DNA from: an uncultured SAR86 cluster bacterium
Lineage (GTDB): Bacteria; Pseudomonadota; Gammaproteobacteria; Magnimaribacterales; D2472
Reading direction: 5' to 3'
Assembly (NCBI GenBank): GCA_902622845.1
Contig: CACNRI010000004.1
Span: 1-64,000 of the forward strand
Length of the DNA: 64,000 nucleotides
Part shown: positions 8,902 through 18,106 of the stretch, piece by piece
How positions within the stretch are numbered: position 1 is the stretch's first letter
Layout: each line of letters opens with the position of its first letter
Position numbers and translations under genes: made by a program
Notes under the pieces: model-generated
Databases searched by the model: none
What the model was told of the DNA's origin: nothing
The model's input: the letters and a program-made list of their open reading frames with translations, nothing else

Positions 8902-10167
8902 ATGTTTTGGTCAAATTATTTCATTCCTACGCTAAAAGATACTGCTTCCGAGGATGCTCAAGTTATAAGTAATAGCCTCATGCTCAAGTCTGGCATGATA
9001 AGAAAAAATGCTTCTGGCATTTATACATGGCTTCCGCTTGGTTTGAGGGTCTTAAATAAAGTTGAAAATATTGTTAGAGAAGAGATGAACAATGCAGGAG
9101 CGCATGAAGTACTAATGCCGATGGTGCAACCAAAGGACTTATGGAAGGAATCAAAGAGATGGGACAAATTTGGTCCAGAATTGCTTAGATTTAAAGATCG
9201 TCACGATAGAGATTTTTGCCTAGGCCCTACTCATGAAGAAGTAATAACTGATTTAATTAAAAATAATGTCAAAAGTTATAAAGAGCTTCCTTTGAATATA
9301 TATCAAATACAAACTAAATTTAGAGATGAAATAAGACCAAGGTATGGAGTGATGAGGAGTAGAGAATTCTTAATGAAAGATTCTTACAGCTTTCATCTTT
9401 CTGAAGAAAGCTTGGAAGAAACATACCAAATAATGAGAAATGCCTACTCAAAAATTTTTGAAAGAATAGGTCTAGATTTCAAAATAGTAAAAGCAGACTC
9501 AGGAGCAATTGGTGGAGATAAATCTGAGGAATTTCATGTACTTGCAGAAAATGGTGAAGATACTCTTGCAGTGTCTGATAAATCTGATTATGCAGTTAAT
9601 GCTGAGCTTTTGCTTGAAAATGGTCAAGATTCAAAATCACTAGTTGGACAAGAATCACCTGATGGGAATGGATTGCTGGAAATTACAAAAGGTATTGAGG
9701 TAGGACACATATTCCAATTGGGTAAGTTGTATAGCGAAAATATGAATGCGACTGTTTTAGATGACTCTGGTAAAGCTAAAAACATGCATATGGGATGTTA
9801 TGGAATAGGTATCTCAAGGATAGTCGCGGCTGCAATAGAACAAAATTTTGATGATAAGGGAATTATTTGGCCAAAATCTATTTCTCCTTTTGATTTAAAT
9901 ATAATTACAATCGGGGCTGATAAAGACAAAAATATTGAAGCATCATCCAGAAAACTTTATAAAGAACTCACTAAGAAAGGGTTTGAGCTAATATTGGATG
10001 ATCGAGATGATGGTTTTGGAAAAAAGATTAAAGATTCTGAGTTAATTGGCGTTCCTGTATCGATCGTTTTTGGTAAAAATTTTACGGATCATAACAAGGT
10101 TGAAATTATCTTCAGGAATGGAGAGAAAGTGGCTTCTGCTTTGAATGAAGTAGAGGAGATAATTTAA
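8902..10167 (+). CDS. proS: Proline-tRNA ligase lacking the editing (INS) domain
   Basis: ProRS charges tRNA-Pro. Class II motifs are clear: [57 protein letters not shown] and [23 protein letters not shown]-terminal anticodon-binding domain follows. At 421 residues it is far shorter than the E. coli enzyme (about 570). Between [10 protein letters not shown] and [11 protein letters not shown] only about 26 residues replace the roughly 180-residue INS domain that removes mischarged Ala. INS-less ProRS is usual in alphaproteobacteria and atypical for gammaproteobacteria. Proofreading could come from a separate ProXp/YbaK-type protein, which is not seen here. It is divergent from fmdB. Confidence 0.95.
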   Translation: MFWSNYFIPTLKDTASEDAQVISNSLMLKSGMIRKNASGIYTWLPLGLRVLNKVENIVREEMNNAGAHEVLMPMVQPKDLWKESKRWDKFGPELLRFKDRHDRDFCLGPTHEEVITDLIKNNVKSYKELPLNIYQIQTKFRDEIRPRYGVMRSREFLMKDSYSFHLSEESLEETYQIMRNAYSKIFERIGLDFKIVKADSGAIGGDKSEEFHVLAENGEDTLAVSDKSDYAVNAELLLENGQDSKSLVGQESPDGNGLLEITKGIEVGHIFQLGKLYSENMNATVLDDSGKAKNMHMGCYGIGISRIVAAAIEQNFDDKGIIWPKSISPFDLNIITIGADKDKNIEASSRKLYKELTKKGFELILDDRDDGFGKKIKDSELIGVPVSIVFGKNFTDHNKVEIIFRNGEKVASALNEVEEII

Positions 10168-10181
10168 AAAGGAGAAAAAAT

Positions 10182-10703
10182 ATGAGTATTTCGCTCAGCG
10201 ATGCATCACTTAAAACTTACAGACAGCTTCTTCCTGCATCTTTAGCTATTATGAAGAAAGCTGAAAAATATTTTACTGATGAAGGTGCAAACTTAAATGA
10301 TCTAGCTGAAATGAGATTGATAGAGGACATGGCCCCATTAACTTTCCAAGTTTTTAGTGTCGTACATCATTCTGTAGGTGCTATAGATGCACTAAAAACA
10401 GGTGAATTCGCTCCTCCAAGAATGCCAGAGAATTTAAGTTTCAATGATCTTATTGATATGCTTGAGAATGCTGAGGAAAAATTAAATCATTTTTCTGATG
10501 AAGATATAAATTCTCTTTCAGGGAAAGAAGTAATGTTTAGAATGGGGCAAATAGAATGGGCCTTTACAGCAAAGGACTTTATTCTTTCTTTCTCACTCCC
10601 AAATTTCTATTTTCATGTTACAACATTATATGATCTGTTTAGAGTTAAGGGTCTTGAAATAGGTAAACTTGATTTTGCTGGAACACTAAGAATAAAAAAC
10701 TAA
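10182..10703 (+). CDS. DUF1993 family protein
   Basis: A 173-residue soluble protein with the DUF1993 C-terminal signature FTAKDFILSFSLPNFYFHVTTLYDLFR followed by GLEIGKLDFAG. The N-terminal half contains a helix with FQVFSVVHHSVGAIDAL. The fold is expected to be a helical bundle of DinB-like type, and the function is unknown. A strong ribosome-binding site (AAGGAGAAAAAAT) precedes the ATG. It lies 14 nt after proS and is probably cotranscribed with it. Confidence 0.85.
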   Translation: MSISLSDASLKTYRQLLPASLAIMKKAEKYFTDEGANLNDLAEMRLIEDMAPLTFQVFSVVHHSVGAIDALKTGEFAPPRMPENLSFNDLIDMLENAEEKLNHFSDEDINSLSGKEVMFRMGQIEWAFTAKDFILSFSLPNFYFHVTTLYDLFRVKGLEIGKLDFAGTLRIKN

Positions 10704-10713
10704 ACTAATACTC

Positions 10714-12156
10714 TTAAGTGCCACAAAATGTTACAAATGGTGCATTTGTTTCAGAGGGCTTCTTAAAAGTTTCAGTATATTCATTCTCATCAAAGGGATT
10801 ATTATATAGCTTATGAATTTCATTAATAAGATTCATATCGCCATTTACAGCATTTTCAAGTGCATCCTCAATAATATGATTCCTTGGGATATAACATGGA
10901 TTAGTTAAATCCATTTTCTTTGTAATGTCTTTAAGATTGGTCTTTTCTGTAATAATTTTTATCATCCAATCTTCAGTCCACTTCTTGAAATCGCCTGAAT
11001 TTTTAAAAACTGAATCCTCTATACTCTTTGTCTTGTTAAGGATTTTTGATAAGTCTCTAAATGACAGAGTGAAATCAATTGAATTTGAATCTAATATTTT
11101 AAGATAATCCTCTACAAGGTTTATATTGTTTTGATTTATCGAATCAATACCTAGCTTTTCCCCCATTTCCGAGTAAAAGTACTTTTCGAAGGAAGGCATT
11201 ACTGCTTGAAGAACTTCAGTTAATTTTTCAATTGATTTTTGCTCATTATCATGAATGAGGGGGATGAGAGCTTCAGCTAATTTAGAAAGATTCCAAACAA
11301 GAATTGCAGGTTGATTTCCGTAACAATACCTTCCTGCAACATCTATTGAGCTAAAAACTGTCTTTGGATCATAATAATCCATAAAAGCGCATGGTCCATA
11401 GTCAATCGTTTCTCCAGAAATAGTCATATTATCTGTATTCATAACGCCATGAATAAAGCCAATATTCATCCACTTAGAAACTAATCTTGTCTGACTCTCA
11501 CATACAGCAGCAAAAAACTTTATATATCTTTCATTGGTATTTTTTAATTCAGGGTAATGTCTAAGAATAGAATAATCCGCTAACTTTTTTAATATCTGAG
11601 TGCCTTGCATAGCAGCAAACTCGAATGTACCTATTCTTATATGACTATTAGCAACTCTTGCAAGAATACCTCCAGGAAGCTTAGTGTCTCTTGTAACACT
11701 TTCATTAGTTTTTAAAGCAAGTAGTGCTCGAGTTGTTGGAATCCCAGCTGCATTCATGAATTCGCTTATTATGTATTCTCTTAATACAGGACTAAGAGCA
11801 GATTTTCCGTCTCCCCTTCTAGAAAAAGGCGTTTGTCCAATACCTTTTAATTGAATATCTAGATTGTTAATCTCTCCAAGCAAGATCGCTCTTCCATCAC
11901 CAAGATTTGGATTAAATTGTCCAAATTGATGTCCGGAGTATGCTTGTGCAATAGGTATTGAATCTCTAAGTAATGCATTACCACTGAAAATATTTAGACA
12001 TTTATCAGAGTCTAAGAACGTTCTACTAAAACCAAGCTCTTCGCCAAGTTCATAATTTTTAAGAATTATTTCAGAATCCTGGAAACCGGAAGGAATACAC
12101 TTCTTTGATAACTCAGGCAAATCCTGGGCATAAGAATTCTTAAGGCCTGATTGCAT
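10714..12156 (-). CDS. selO: Protein adenylyltransferase SelO (YdiU/UPF0061)
   Basis: SelO is a pseudokinase-fold enzyme that transfers AMP to proteins; in E. coli it is linked to redox homeostasis. Conserved blocks include SGHQFGQFNPNLGDGRAILLGE, QLKGIGQTPFSRRGDGKSALSP, GVMNTDNMTISGETIDYGPCAF and GRYCYGNQPAILVWNLSKLAEAL. The protein has 480 residues, as expected for the family, and ends in PFVTFCGT with the near-C-terminal cysteine typical of SelO. It is convergent with the DUF1993 gene, with 10 nt between the stops. Confidence 0.95.
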   Translation of the reverse strand: MQSGLKNSYAQDLPELSKKCIPSGFQDSEIILKNYELGEELGFSRTFLDSDKCLNIFSGNALLRDSIPIAQAYSGHQFGQFNPNLGDGRAILLGEINNLDIQLKGIGQTPFSRRGDGKSALSPVLREYIISEFMNAAGIPTTRALLALKTNESVTRDTKLPGGILARVANSHIRIGTFEFAAMQGTQILKKLADYSILRHYPELKNTNERYIKFFAAVCESQTRLVSKWMNIGFIHGVMNTDNMTISGETIDYGPCAFMDYYDPKTVFSSIDVAGRYCYGNQPAILVWNLSKLAEALIPLIHDNEQKSIEKLTEVLQAVMPSFEKYFYSEMGEKLGIDSINQNNINLVEDYLKILDSNSIDFTLSFRDLSKILNKTKSIEDSVFKNSGDFKKWTEDWMIKIITEKTNLKDITKKMDLTNPCYIPRNHIIEDALENAVNGDMNLINEIHKLYNNPFDENEYTETFKKPSETNAPFVTFCGT

Positions 12157-12187
12157 AACAATTTAAGAGTATCTACTTAGGGTTTCT

Positions 12188-13369
12188 TTAACTTACTCTT
12201 TTTATTATGGTCGCATTTGCAGTTCCACCACCTTCACAAATTGCTTGGAGACCATATTTTGACTCTCTTCTCTCCATTTCATGAAGAAGTGTAGTCATTA
12301 GTTTTGCACCCGTAGCTCCAAGGGGATGACCTAAAGCCATTGCACCCCCATTTACATTAAGCTTTTCCTTATCAGCATGTAACTCAGCTGCCCATGCAAG
12401 AGGAACAGGAGCAAATGCTTCATTGACCTCATAAAGATCTATATCATCTATTGATAAATTTGCAGCTTCTAATGCTTTTTTTGAAGCAGGAATTGGACCA
12501 GTAAGCATAAATACTGGGTCATCTCCTACGACAGAGATTGATACTATTTCTGCTCTTGGGTTTGCTTGAATTTTCTTGAGGCCTGATTCATTACAAACTA
12601 AAACTGCTGCAGCTCCATCAGTTATTTGGCTTGCATTTCCAGCGGTTATAACCCCGCCTTCGGTGACAGTCTTCAAGCCAGCCAATTTATCAAAGCTTGC
12701 ATCAAATCTTATTCCCTCATCAGCGATTACCATATCTTCAATACCTTCAGCATTCTTGCCTTTAACGGGAAGAATTTCACGATCAAAAAAATTAGATTCT
12801 GTTGCATTAGCTGCTTTTTGATGACTTTCTAGGGCAAATTGATCAAGGTCTTCTCTTGAAAGATTCCATTTATCTGCAACAAGTTCAGCACCAGTAAATT
12901 GTGAAAAGAATATCCCCGGATATCTCTCTTTCATTCCCTCTGAATCAAATGGGAGTCCATGACCTGCATCAAAACCGTCTTTAACTGCGGCACCAATTGG
13001 AACCATTGACATAACTTCTACACCACCACCTATCACGATATCCTGTGTACCAGACATTACTGCTTGAATAGCAAAATGAATTGCTTGTTGAGAAGAACCG
13101 CATTGTCTATCCACAGAAGTACCAGGAACAGATTCAGGAAAAGAGGAAGAAAGAACTGCATTCCTTGCAATATTTCCTGACTGGGCTCCAACTTGATCAA
13201 CACAACCAAAGATTACATCATCTACTAGCTTAGGATCCATATCCAGTCTAGAGACTATCTCATCAAGTACTTTTGCCCCTAAATCTGCAGGATGCCATAA
13301 ACTTAATCTTCCATCTCTTTTTCCACCAGCAGTTCTAACTGCCTCTACAATAAATGCTTTTTCTGCCAT
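12188..13369 (-). CDS. Acetyl-CoA C-acyltransferase (thiolase)
   Basis: A thiolase of the degradative fadA-like or steroid-type branch that cleaves or forms 3-ketoacyl-CoA. The nucleophile C90 is in VDRQCGSSQQAI. The catalytic histidine is in NGGAMALGHPLGATGAKL and the second cysteine in CEGGGTANATII, where most homologues have GGGQ rather than GGGT. At 393 residues its length is normal. It begins after a good ribosome-binding site (GGAGTTTTTATG) and is separated from recA by a terminator hairpin, so it has its own transcription unit. No partner multifunctional beta-oxidation gene is adjacent, so the chain-length specificity is open. Confidence 0.92.
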   Translation of the reverse strand: MAEKAFIVEAVRTAGGKRDGRLSLWHPADLGAKVLDEIVSRLDMDPKLVDDVIFGCVDQVGAQSGNIARNAVLSSSFPESVPGTSVDRQCGSSQQAIHFAIQAVMSGTQDIVIGGGVEVMSMVPIGAAVKDGFDAGHGLPFDSEGMKERYPGIFFSQFTGAELVADKWNLSREDLDQFALESHQKAANATESNFFDREILPVKGKNAEGIEDMVIADEGIRFDASFDKLAGLKTVTEGGVITAGNASQITDGAAAVLVCNESGLKKIQANPRAEIVSISVVGDDPVFMLTGPIPASKKALEAANLSIDDIDLYEVNEAFAPVPLAWAAELHADKEKLNVNGGAMALGHPLGATGAKLMTTLLHEMERRESKYGLQAICEGGGTANATIIKRVS

Positions 13370-13380
13370 AAAAACTCCAA

Positions 13381-13420
13381 AAAAAAATGATTGAGTAAAT
13401 TCTAATACTCAATCATTTTT
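13381..13420 (-). terminator. Intrinsic terminator downstream of recA
   Basis: A perfect 15-bp inverted repeat (TACTCAATCATTTTT pairs with AAAAATGATTGAGTA) with an 8-nt loop lies between the recA stop and the thiolase start. Read on the minus strand, the stem is followed by a run of Ts. Because the outer stem is A/T paired, it could also act in the other direction. Confidence 0.8.
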
Positions 13421-13437
13421 CAGGCAAATATATTAGA

Positions 13438-14442
13438 TTATTTTTTCTTTGATTTTGATTTGATGTGGGCTGCTTTTATTTGTTTTACGAGAGCATTTCG
13501 TATTTTTTTATTTTCCCTTAAAAAATTGCTTGCATTAGTTTTGCCCTGACCAATCTTTTCATCATTGTAGCTATACCAAGAACCTGCTTTCTCAATGAGG
13601 CCTAGTTTTTGCCCAAAGTCGATAATTTCACCTTCAACATTAATTCCCTTTCCATATAAGATTTGGAACTCTGCTTTTGTAAATGGTGGAGAGACTTTAT
13701 TTTTTACTACTTTTACTCTCGTCTCATTACCTATGACTTCTTCTCCTTCTTTTACTGCACCAATTCTTCGTATATCTAATCTAACTGACGAGTAGAATTT
13801 AAGAGCATTACCTCCTGTGGTAGTTTCAGGATTACCAAACATAACTCCTATTTTCATCCTTATTTGATTGATAAAGATTACAGTGGCATTTGACCTTTGA
13901 ATGTTTCCAGTAATTTTCCGTAAAGCTTGTGACATTAGTCTGGCTTGAAGTCCAACATGATGATCTCCCATTTCACCTTCAATTTCTGCTCTTGGCGTTA
14001 AAGCTGCAACTGAATCGACAACCAACAGATCTACACTATTAGATTTAACAAGCATATCAGCTACTTCAAGAGCTTGTTCGCCAGTATCTGGTTGTGAGAG
14101 CAGAAGCTCATCAACATTAACTCCAAGTTTTTTTGCATAAAGCGGGTCTAAAGCATGTTCTGCATCAATAAAAGCTGCTGTCCCACCTGCCTTTTGGCAT
14201 TCTGCAATCACTTGCAAAGTAAGTGTTGTTTTTCCAGATGATTCAGGTCCGAAAATCTCAATAACTCGACCTTGTGGAACTCCCCCAATTCCAAGAGCGA
14301 TATCTAATCCCAAAGATCCTGTAGAGATAGAGGGAATATCGACAACTTCTCTATCGCCCATTCTCATCACAGTTCCCTTACCAAATTGTTTTTCAATCTG
14401 ACTTAAAGTCTCGTTAAGTTGCTTTGATTTATCTTCTGCCAT
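13438..14442 (-). CDS. recA: Recombinase RecA
   Basis: RecA is the strand-exchange ATPase that also triggers LexA cleavage. Walker A is [10 protein letters not shown] (residues 65-74), and the DNA-binding loop region [30 protein letters not shown] is intact. It has 334 residues, about 20 fewer than E. coli. The usual acidic C-terminal tail is replaced by a basic one ending in [10 protein letters not shown] LexA box lies immediately upstream, so SOS control is expected. No recX follows. It is divergent from the ferredoxin gene. Confidence 0.98.
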   Translation of the reverse strand: MAEDKSKQLNETLSQIEKQFGKGTVMRMGDREVVDIPSISTGSLGLDIALGIGGVPQGRVIEIFGPESSGKTTLTLQVIAECQKAGGTAAFIDAEHALDPLYAKKLGVNVDELLLSQPDTGEQALEVADMLVKSNSVDLLVVDSVAALTPRAEIEGEMGDHHVGLQARLMSQALRKITGNIQRSNATVIFINQIRMKIGVMFGNPETTTGGNALKFYSSVRLDIRRIGAVKEGEEVIGNETRVKVVKNKVSPPFTKAEFQILYGKGINVEGEIIDFGQKLGLIEKAGSWYSYNDEKIGQGKTNASNFLRENKKIRNALVKQIKAAHIKSKSKKK

Positions 14443-14452
14443 AATTAACTCC

Positions 14453-14489
14453 TACTGTATATTTGTACAGTATATTAGAAAAATGTCAA
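14453..14489 (-). promoter_or_regulatory. recA promoter region with LexA (SOS) box
   Basis: TACTGTATATTTGTACAGTA at 14453-14472 matches the gammaproteobacterial LexA consensus CTG-N10-CAG with near-perfect symmetry. It lies 10 nt from the recA ATG, directly beside the ribosome-binding site TAGGAGTTAATT. A -35-like TTGACA reads on the minus strand at 14489-14484, so the operator covers the probable -10 region and start site. This implies a LexA repressor elsewhere in the genome. Confidence 0.88.
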
Positions 14490-14521
14490 AATTTAAAGAC
14501 TTTATATACAATTTTTCATTG

Positions 14522-14550
14522 TTGTTAGCTAGAATCACCCTATCTAATAA
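14522..14550 (+). promoter_or_regulatory. Possible fdxA promoter
   Basis: TTGTTA (14522-14527) and TAATAA (14545-14550) are spaced by 17 nt. The -10-like box ends 6 nt before the fdxA ATG, so the transcript would start almost at the start codon. No Shine-Dalgarno sequence is visible. Support is from spacing and similarity only. Confidence 0.35.
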
Positions 14551-14556
14551 GTAATC

Positions 14557-14880
14557 ATGGCATTTGTAGTTACTGAAGCTTGTATAAAGTGTAAATACAC
14601 TGATTGTGTAGAAGTTTGCCCTGTTGATTGTTTTTACGAGGGGCCAGAATTTCTTGTCATACATCCGGATGAATGTATTGACTGTGCTTTGTGTGAGCCA
14701 GAGTGCCCTATTGATGCAATCTTATCGGAAGATGAACTACCAGAAGATCAAATCGATTTTATAGAAATAAATGCAAAATTAGCTGATGTTTATCCAAATA
14801 TCTCGGAGGCAAAAGAACCTCTGCCTAATGCCGATGAATGGAAAAACATTAAAGAAAAAAAACACCTTCTTGATTATTAA
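14557..14880 (+). CDS. fdxA: 7Fe-8S ferredoxin FdxA
   Basis: A small electron carrier with one 3Fe-4S and one 4Fe-4S cluster. The cysteine pattern is visible in [17 protein letters not shown] and [15 protein letters not shown], followed by the long C-terminal part characteristic of FdxA/FdI proteins. Length (107 residues) is normal. In pseudomonads fdxA stands near rpoS and recA; here it is directly divergent from recA and its stop overlaps that of the DUF368 gene by 3-4 nt. Confidence 0.95.
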   Translation: MAFVVTEACIKCKYTDCVEVCPVDCFYEGPEFLVIHPDECIDCALCEPECPIDAILSEDELPEDQIDFIEINAKLADVYPNISEAKEPLPNADEWKNIKEKKHLLDY

Positions 14881-15563
14881 ATTATTGAAGAGCCAGCACC
14901 AAGAATAAAACCTGCGAAAATCATATAGATATTCTTATCAAATTTAGATAGAAGCTTTTCTATTAATTTTGGCATAGTAATTAATGAAAAAAGCATTCCT
15001 ATAGCAAAAGGAAGAAGCACTAATAAGTTTAGGTCTGCTACTGATCCAATAATTAATGGATAAATCCCTATTGCTAGCAGAAAAGCGCTCCCGGATATCC
15101 CTGGTATCAAAAGAAAAGAAAACGCAATAAATCCATATATTATTAAAGGAAAGGTGCCAACAGATGCATCCAAACCAGATAAATTTCCAATTGCGACTCC
15201 AATAGCTACTGAAATAACAAACAATAAAGAAAAGAAAAATAGTTCTTTTCTTTTAGATTTTTGAATATTGCTTAAGAATAAATAAGCACCATAGAAAATC
15301 ATAAGAATTCCAATAAAAAACTCGAATAAGTTGGTGTAATTTAAAAATAAAAAATTTATCAGTTTTGAAAAACCAAAAACACTTACAGCCATTCCAAGCA
15401 ACAATGGAACAAGAAGATCTAGATCTTTTAGTTTGGAAATACATTCAATAAGTTTTTTATATATGCCAAACATCAGAGCTACTGTTGCCCCTGAAATCCC
15501 TGGGAGCAACTCGGCAAGACCTATACAAAAACCAGCCAAAAGAAATCTTAGTCTAATACTCAT
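14877..15563 (-). CDS. DUF368 domain-containing membrane protein
   Basis: An integral membrane protein of about 228 residues with many hydrophobic segments. Two repeated glycine-rich motifs, [27 protein letters not shown] and [24 protein letters not shown], are the DUF368 signature. Some members of this family have been linked to undecaprenyl-phosphate translocation, so a lipid-carrier role is possible but not shown here. I start at ATG 15563, which makes an ATGA overlap with pcm; the ORF track start lies 15 codons inside pcm. It occupies the place of nlpD-rpoS in related gene orders. Confidence 0.85.
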   Translation of the reverse strand: MSIRLRFLLAGFCIGLAELLPGISGATVALMFGIYKKLIECISKLKDLDLLVPLLLGMAVSVFGFSKLINFLFLNYTNLFEFFIGILMIFYGAYLFLSNIQKSKRKELFFFSLLFVISVAIGVAIGNLSGLDASVGTFPLIIYGFIAFSFLLIPGISGSAFLLAIGIYPLIIGSVADLNLLVLLPFAIGMLFSLITMPKLIEKLLSKFDKNIYMIFAGFILGAGSSII

Positions 15564-16225
15564 TTTGAAGTACCACCTAGCATTGGAACAAATGAAACTT
15601 TTTCGCATTCTTGTTCATCAAAACCCTTTTTAGTTTTAGTAACTATTTTTAATTTCTGAGATTTGCTTCCACCCACTGGAAGAACAAGACAACATCCAAC
15701 CTTTAAAAAAGCTAAAAGGCTTTTGGGTATTTCTGGGGGTGCTGCTGCACAAAGAATGCCATCATATTTAATTTCTTCATCCCAACCTTCAAAGCCATCT
15801 CTATTTTTAATTAGGACATTATGAATTCTTAGATCTGATAGATTCTCACGAGCCTTGCTAACTAATTGTTTAATTCTTTCCACGGAATGCACCTCGTCAG
15901 CAAAGTAAGAAAGAACAGCAGATTGGTATCCACAACCAGATCCTATCTCAAGAATCTTTTCAAATTTCTCGTTTTGTTTTGCTGAATTTCGGACCAATAG
16001 TTCTGTCATTTTTGCAACAATATATGGCTGCGATATGGTTTGTTTGAACCCAATAGGTAAAGACATATTTTCATAAGCTCTGGACCTTAAGGCTTCATCA
16101 ATAAAAATATGTCTTGGCACCCTTCTCATTGCATCTAAAACATTAAAGTCTTTGATGCCCATTTCAAACAATTTTCCAATCATCTCTTCAAGCGGTCTTT
16201 CATATATTGCTTTAGGGTTATTCAT
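15560..16225 (-). CDS. pcm: Protein-L-isoaspartate O-methyltransferase
   Basis: Pcm repairs isoaspartyl residues in aged proteins using S-adenosylmethionine. Motifs include MRRVPRHIFIDEALRSRAYENMSLPIG, IGFKQTISQPYIVAKMTELL and the SAM-binding ILEIGSGCGYQSAVLS. Length (221 residues) is normal. It overlaps surE by 8 nt upstream and the DUF368 gene by 4 nt downstream. The surE-pcm pair is widely conserved. Confidence 0.95.
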   Translation of the reverse strand: MNNPKAIYERPLEEMIGKLFEMGIKDFNVLDAMRRVPRHIFIDEALRSRAYENMSLPIGFKQTISQPYIVAKMTELLVRNSAKQNEKFEKILEIGSGCGYQSAVLSYFADEVHSVERIKQLVSKARENLSDLRIHNVLIKNRDGFEGWDEEIKYDGILCAAAPPEIPKSLLAFLKVGCCLVLPVGGSKSQKLKIVTKTKKGFDEQECEKVSFVPMLGGTSK

Positions 16226-16970
16226 TTATGAAGTTCTCAAACTCAAGACTATTAAAATTAGGATCTAGTAATTCATAATCTAAAATTGATATAGATACAT
16301 ACCCAAGTTTCACAGCTTCAGCATCGGTAAGAAAATCTTCCTTTATTGGCGCTCCAGATGCCGCATACCTAAATGATTGAATGTCAGAATTATTTTTTAG
16401 AATATCAGGAGTTGGCGGAATATCTCTTTTAGCAATTGGAACCACTTTAATGCCCTTATAAGATTTTTCATCAATATCAGGAAAGTTTATATTTACGACT
16501 TTATTTAAAATTTCCTGTTTTTCAAAAGAAGTTATTAATTCAAATAATTCACATGACTTATTTGCTATAAACTCAAGAGATTTAGGCTTATACTCACATG
16601 AAGAAATTGCAATTGGCGGATACTTCAGCTTTCTTCCTCCAAGCGCAGCTCCTACAGTCCCAGAATACAAAACATCATTCCCAATATTTGCTCCAAGATT
16701 GATGCCTGATACAAGCACATCTATTTCATCATTTAGAAGATTTAATAAGCCAATATATGCACAATCAGCTGGAGTTCCTTTAACAATGTAAAGTCTTTCT
16801 GATTCCTTCTTGATTTCAATTTCTTTCATGTACGAGATAGATGCACTAAGGCCACTGCAATTTTTTTCTGGAGCTACAACATAGACATTATGACTCTTTT
16901 CTAATGCAGTTCTAATGGCCTTAATTCCATCAGCATCAAAACCATCATCATTTGTAAGAAGAATATTCAT
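16218..16970 (-). CDS. surE: 5'-nucleotidase/survival protein SurE
   Basis: SurE is a metal-dependent nucleoside monophosphate phosphatase. The start MNILLTNDDGFDADGIKAI holds the metal-binding ND-D motif. VSGINLGANIGNDVLYSGTVGAA is the second conserved block with the active-site asparagine and serine/threonine residues. It has 250 residues. It lies 2 nt after ispDF; truD, which often sits between ispF and surE, is not present. Confidence 0.96.
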   Translation of the reverse strand: MNILLTNDDGFDADGIKAIRTALEKSHNVYVVAPEKNCSGLSASISYMKEIEIKKESERLYIVKGTPADCAYIGLLNLLNDEIDVLVSGINLGANIGNDVLYSGTVGAALGGRKLKYPPIAISSCEYKPKSLEFIANKSCELFELITSFEKQEILNKVVNINFPDIDEKSYKGIKVVPIAKRDIPPTPDILKNNSDIQSFRYAASGAPIKEDFLTDAEAVKLGYVSISILDYELLDPNFNSLEFENFINE

Positions 16971-16972
16971 AT

Positions 16973-18106
16973 TTATCTCTTTAGTGTTACAGATGTCATA
17001 ACTGCAAGAGCCTGCTCTTTTCCGATTGTTCCAATTTTTTCCATAGTTGAGCCTTTCAAACCTATTTTACTTGAATCAATTGAAAAAATTTCAGATAAAG
17101 ATTTTATGATCTGATTCCTAATTGGACTAATTTTTGGGATCTCAGATATAACTGTGATATCTATATTATTTAGATGATATCCCCTCTTTTTCATCAAATC
17201 CAAACAGTGCGTAATTATTTCTCGACTATCTAAATCTTTACTATTTGGATCATCTTCTGGAAAAGAAGTTCCAATATCGCCTTCAGATAATGCACCTAAA
17301 ATTGAGTCAGCTAAAGAATGTAAAATTACATCGCCATCGGATATTGCCTCAATTCCAAATTCGAATGGAAATTTGACTCCACCAAAGACTATTGAATTTC
17401 CCTCACAAAATCTGTGTAAATCAAACCCATTCCCAATAAGAATATCCTCTTTTATTAAATCCTCTTGAAAAGTAATTTTTATATTTTTTTGCGACCCCTC
17501 AATAAAATTTATACTGTATCCAGAGTTCTCCATTGCTGAGCTCTCATCAGTAGGATAAATATTTTTCGAAGTTAGTACTTCAAGAGCGTTCTTTAATTTC
17601 TTAGATTCACAGATTTGAGGTGTTTGAACCAAAATAAAATTATCTCTTTCTTCAACCTTACAAGATCCTCCCTCTAATCTTTTAATTGAATCTTTTGGCT
17701 TAATCCCATAAAAAATACAATCATAATCAGATTCCAAGATAGATGCATATATCTTTTCTAAAGAATCAAGGTCAATATATGGCCTTACTCCATCATGAGT
17801 CATTACATAGTCATATTTTTCAATATTTTCACTTCTAATTCCGTTTAATACAGATTCTGACCTAGAATTTCCTCCACTTACAATTGAGAATCTTTCATCT
17901 AGTTTGATACTTATTTTTTTTTGGAAACTTTCAGGATCTTTTACAACAACTACAATCTTTGAAGCAGGCTTAAACATCATAAAAGTATCTAAAGTTGTCT
18001 CAATAACTGATAAATCTCCCAAACTAGCATGCTGTTTTTCAATTTGTGACGAAAATCTATTACCTATTCCAGCACATGGAATAATTACCAAAAGGTTGTT
18101 ATTCAT
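16973..18106 (-). CDS. ispDF: Bifunctional IspD/IspF (MEP cytidylyltransferase and MECDP synthase)
   Basis: This single protein should carry out the third and fifth steps of the MEP isoprenoid pathway. The N-terminal half is IspD: IIPCAGIGNRF near the start, then VSGGNSRSESVLNGI and MTHDGVRPYID. The C-terminal part from about residue 225 is IspF: IGNGFDLHRF, SDGDVILHSLADSILGALSEGDIG and GLKGSTMEKIGTIG. The zinc ligands D, H (GFDLH) and H (VILH) are kept, but the histidine usually found in AHSDGD is isoleucine here. Fusion is common in alpha- and epsilonproteobacteria and unusual for gammaproteobacteria. I prefer ATG 18106, which is preceded by GAGG and overlaps the ftsB end; the ORF track start is 6 codons earlier. 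Confidence 0.92.
   Translation of the reverse strand: MNNNLLVIIPCAGIGNRFSSQIEKQHASLGDLSVIETTLDTFMMFKPASKIVVVVKDPESFQKKISIKLDERFSIVSGGNSRSESVLNGIRSENIEKYDYVMTHDGVRPYIDLDSLEKIYASILESDYDCIFYGIKPKDSIKRLEGGSCKVEERDNFILVQTPQICESKKLKNALEVLTSKNIYPTDESSAMENSGYSINFIEGSQKNIKITFQEDLIKEDILIGNGFDLHRFCEGNSIVFGGVKFPFEFGIEAISDGDVILHSLADSILGALSEGDIGTSFPEDDPNSKDLDSREIITHCLDLMKKRGYHLNNIDITVISEIPKISPIRNQIIKSLSEIFSIDSSKIGLKGSTMEKIGTIGKEQALAVMTSVTLKR

Noticed and set aside
8837-8914. 26-residue hydrophobic N-terminal extension of the FmdB protein
   Set aside because: It would overlap proS and its promoter gap; the family starts with MPIYEYKC, and a TATAAT box lies within the extension.
14452-14664. Minus-strand 70-residue ORF across the recA-fdxA gap
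   Set aside because: It covers the LexA box and is antisense to the ferredoxin start; nothing in the translation looks like a protein family.
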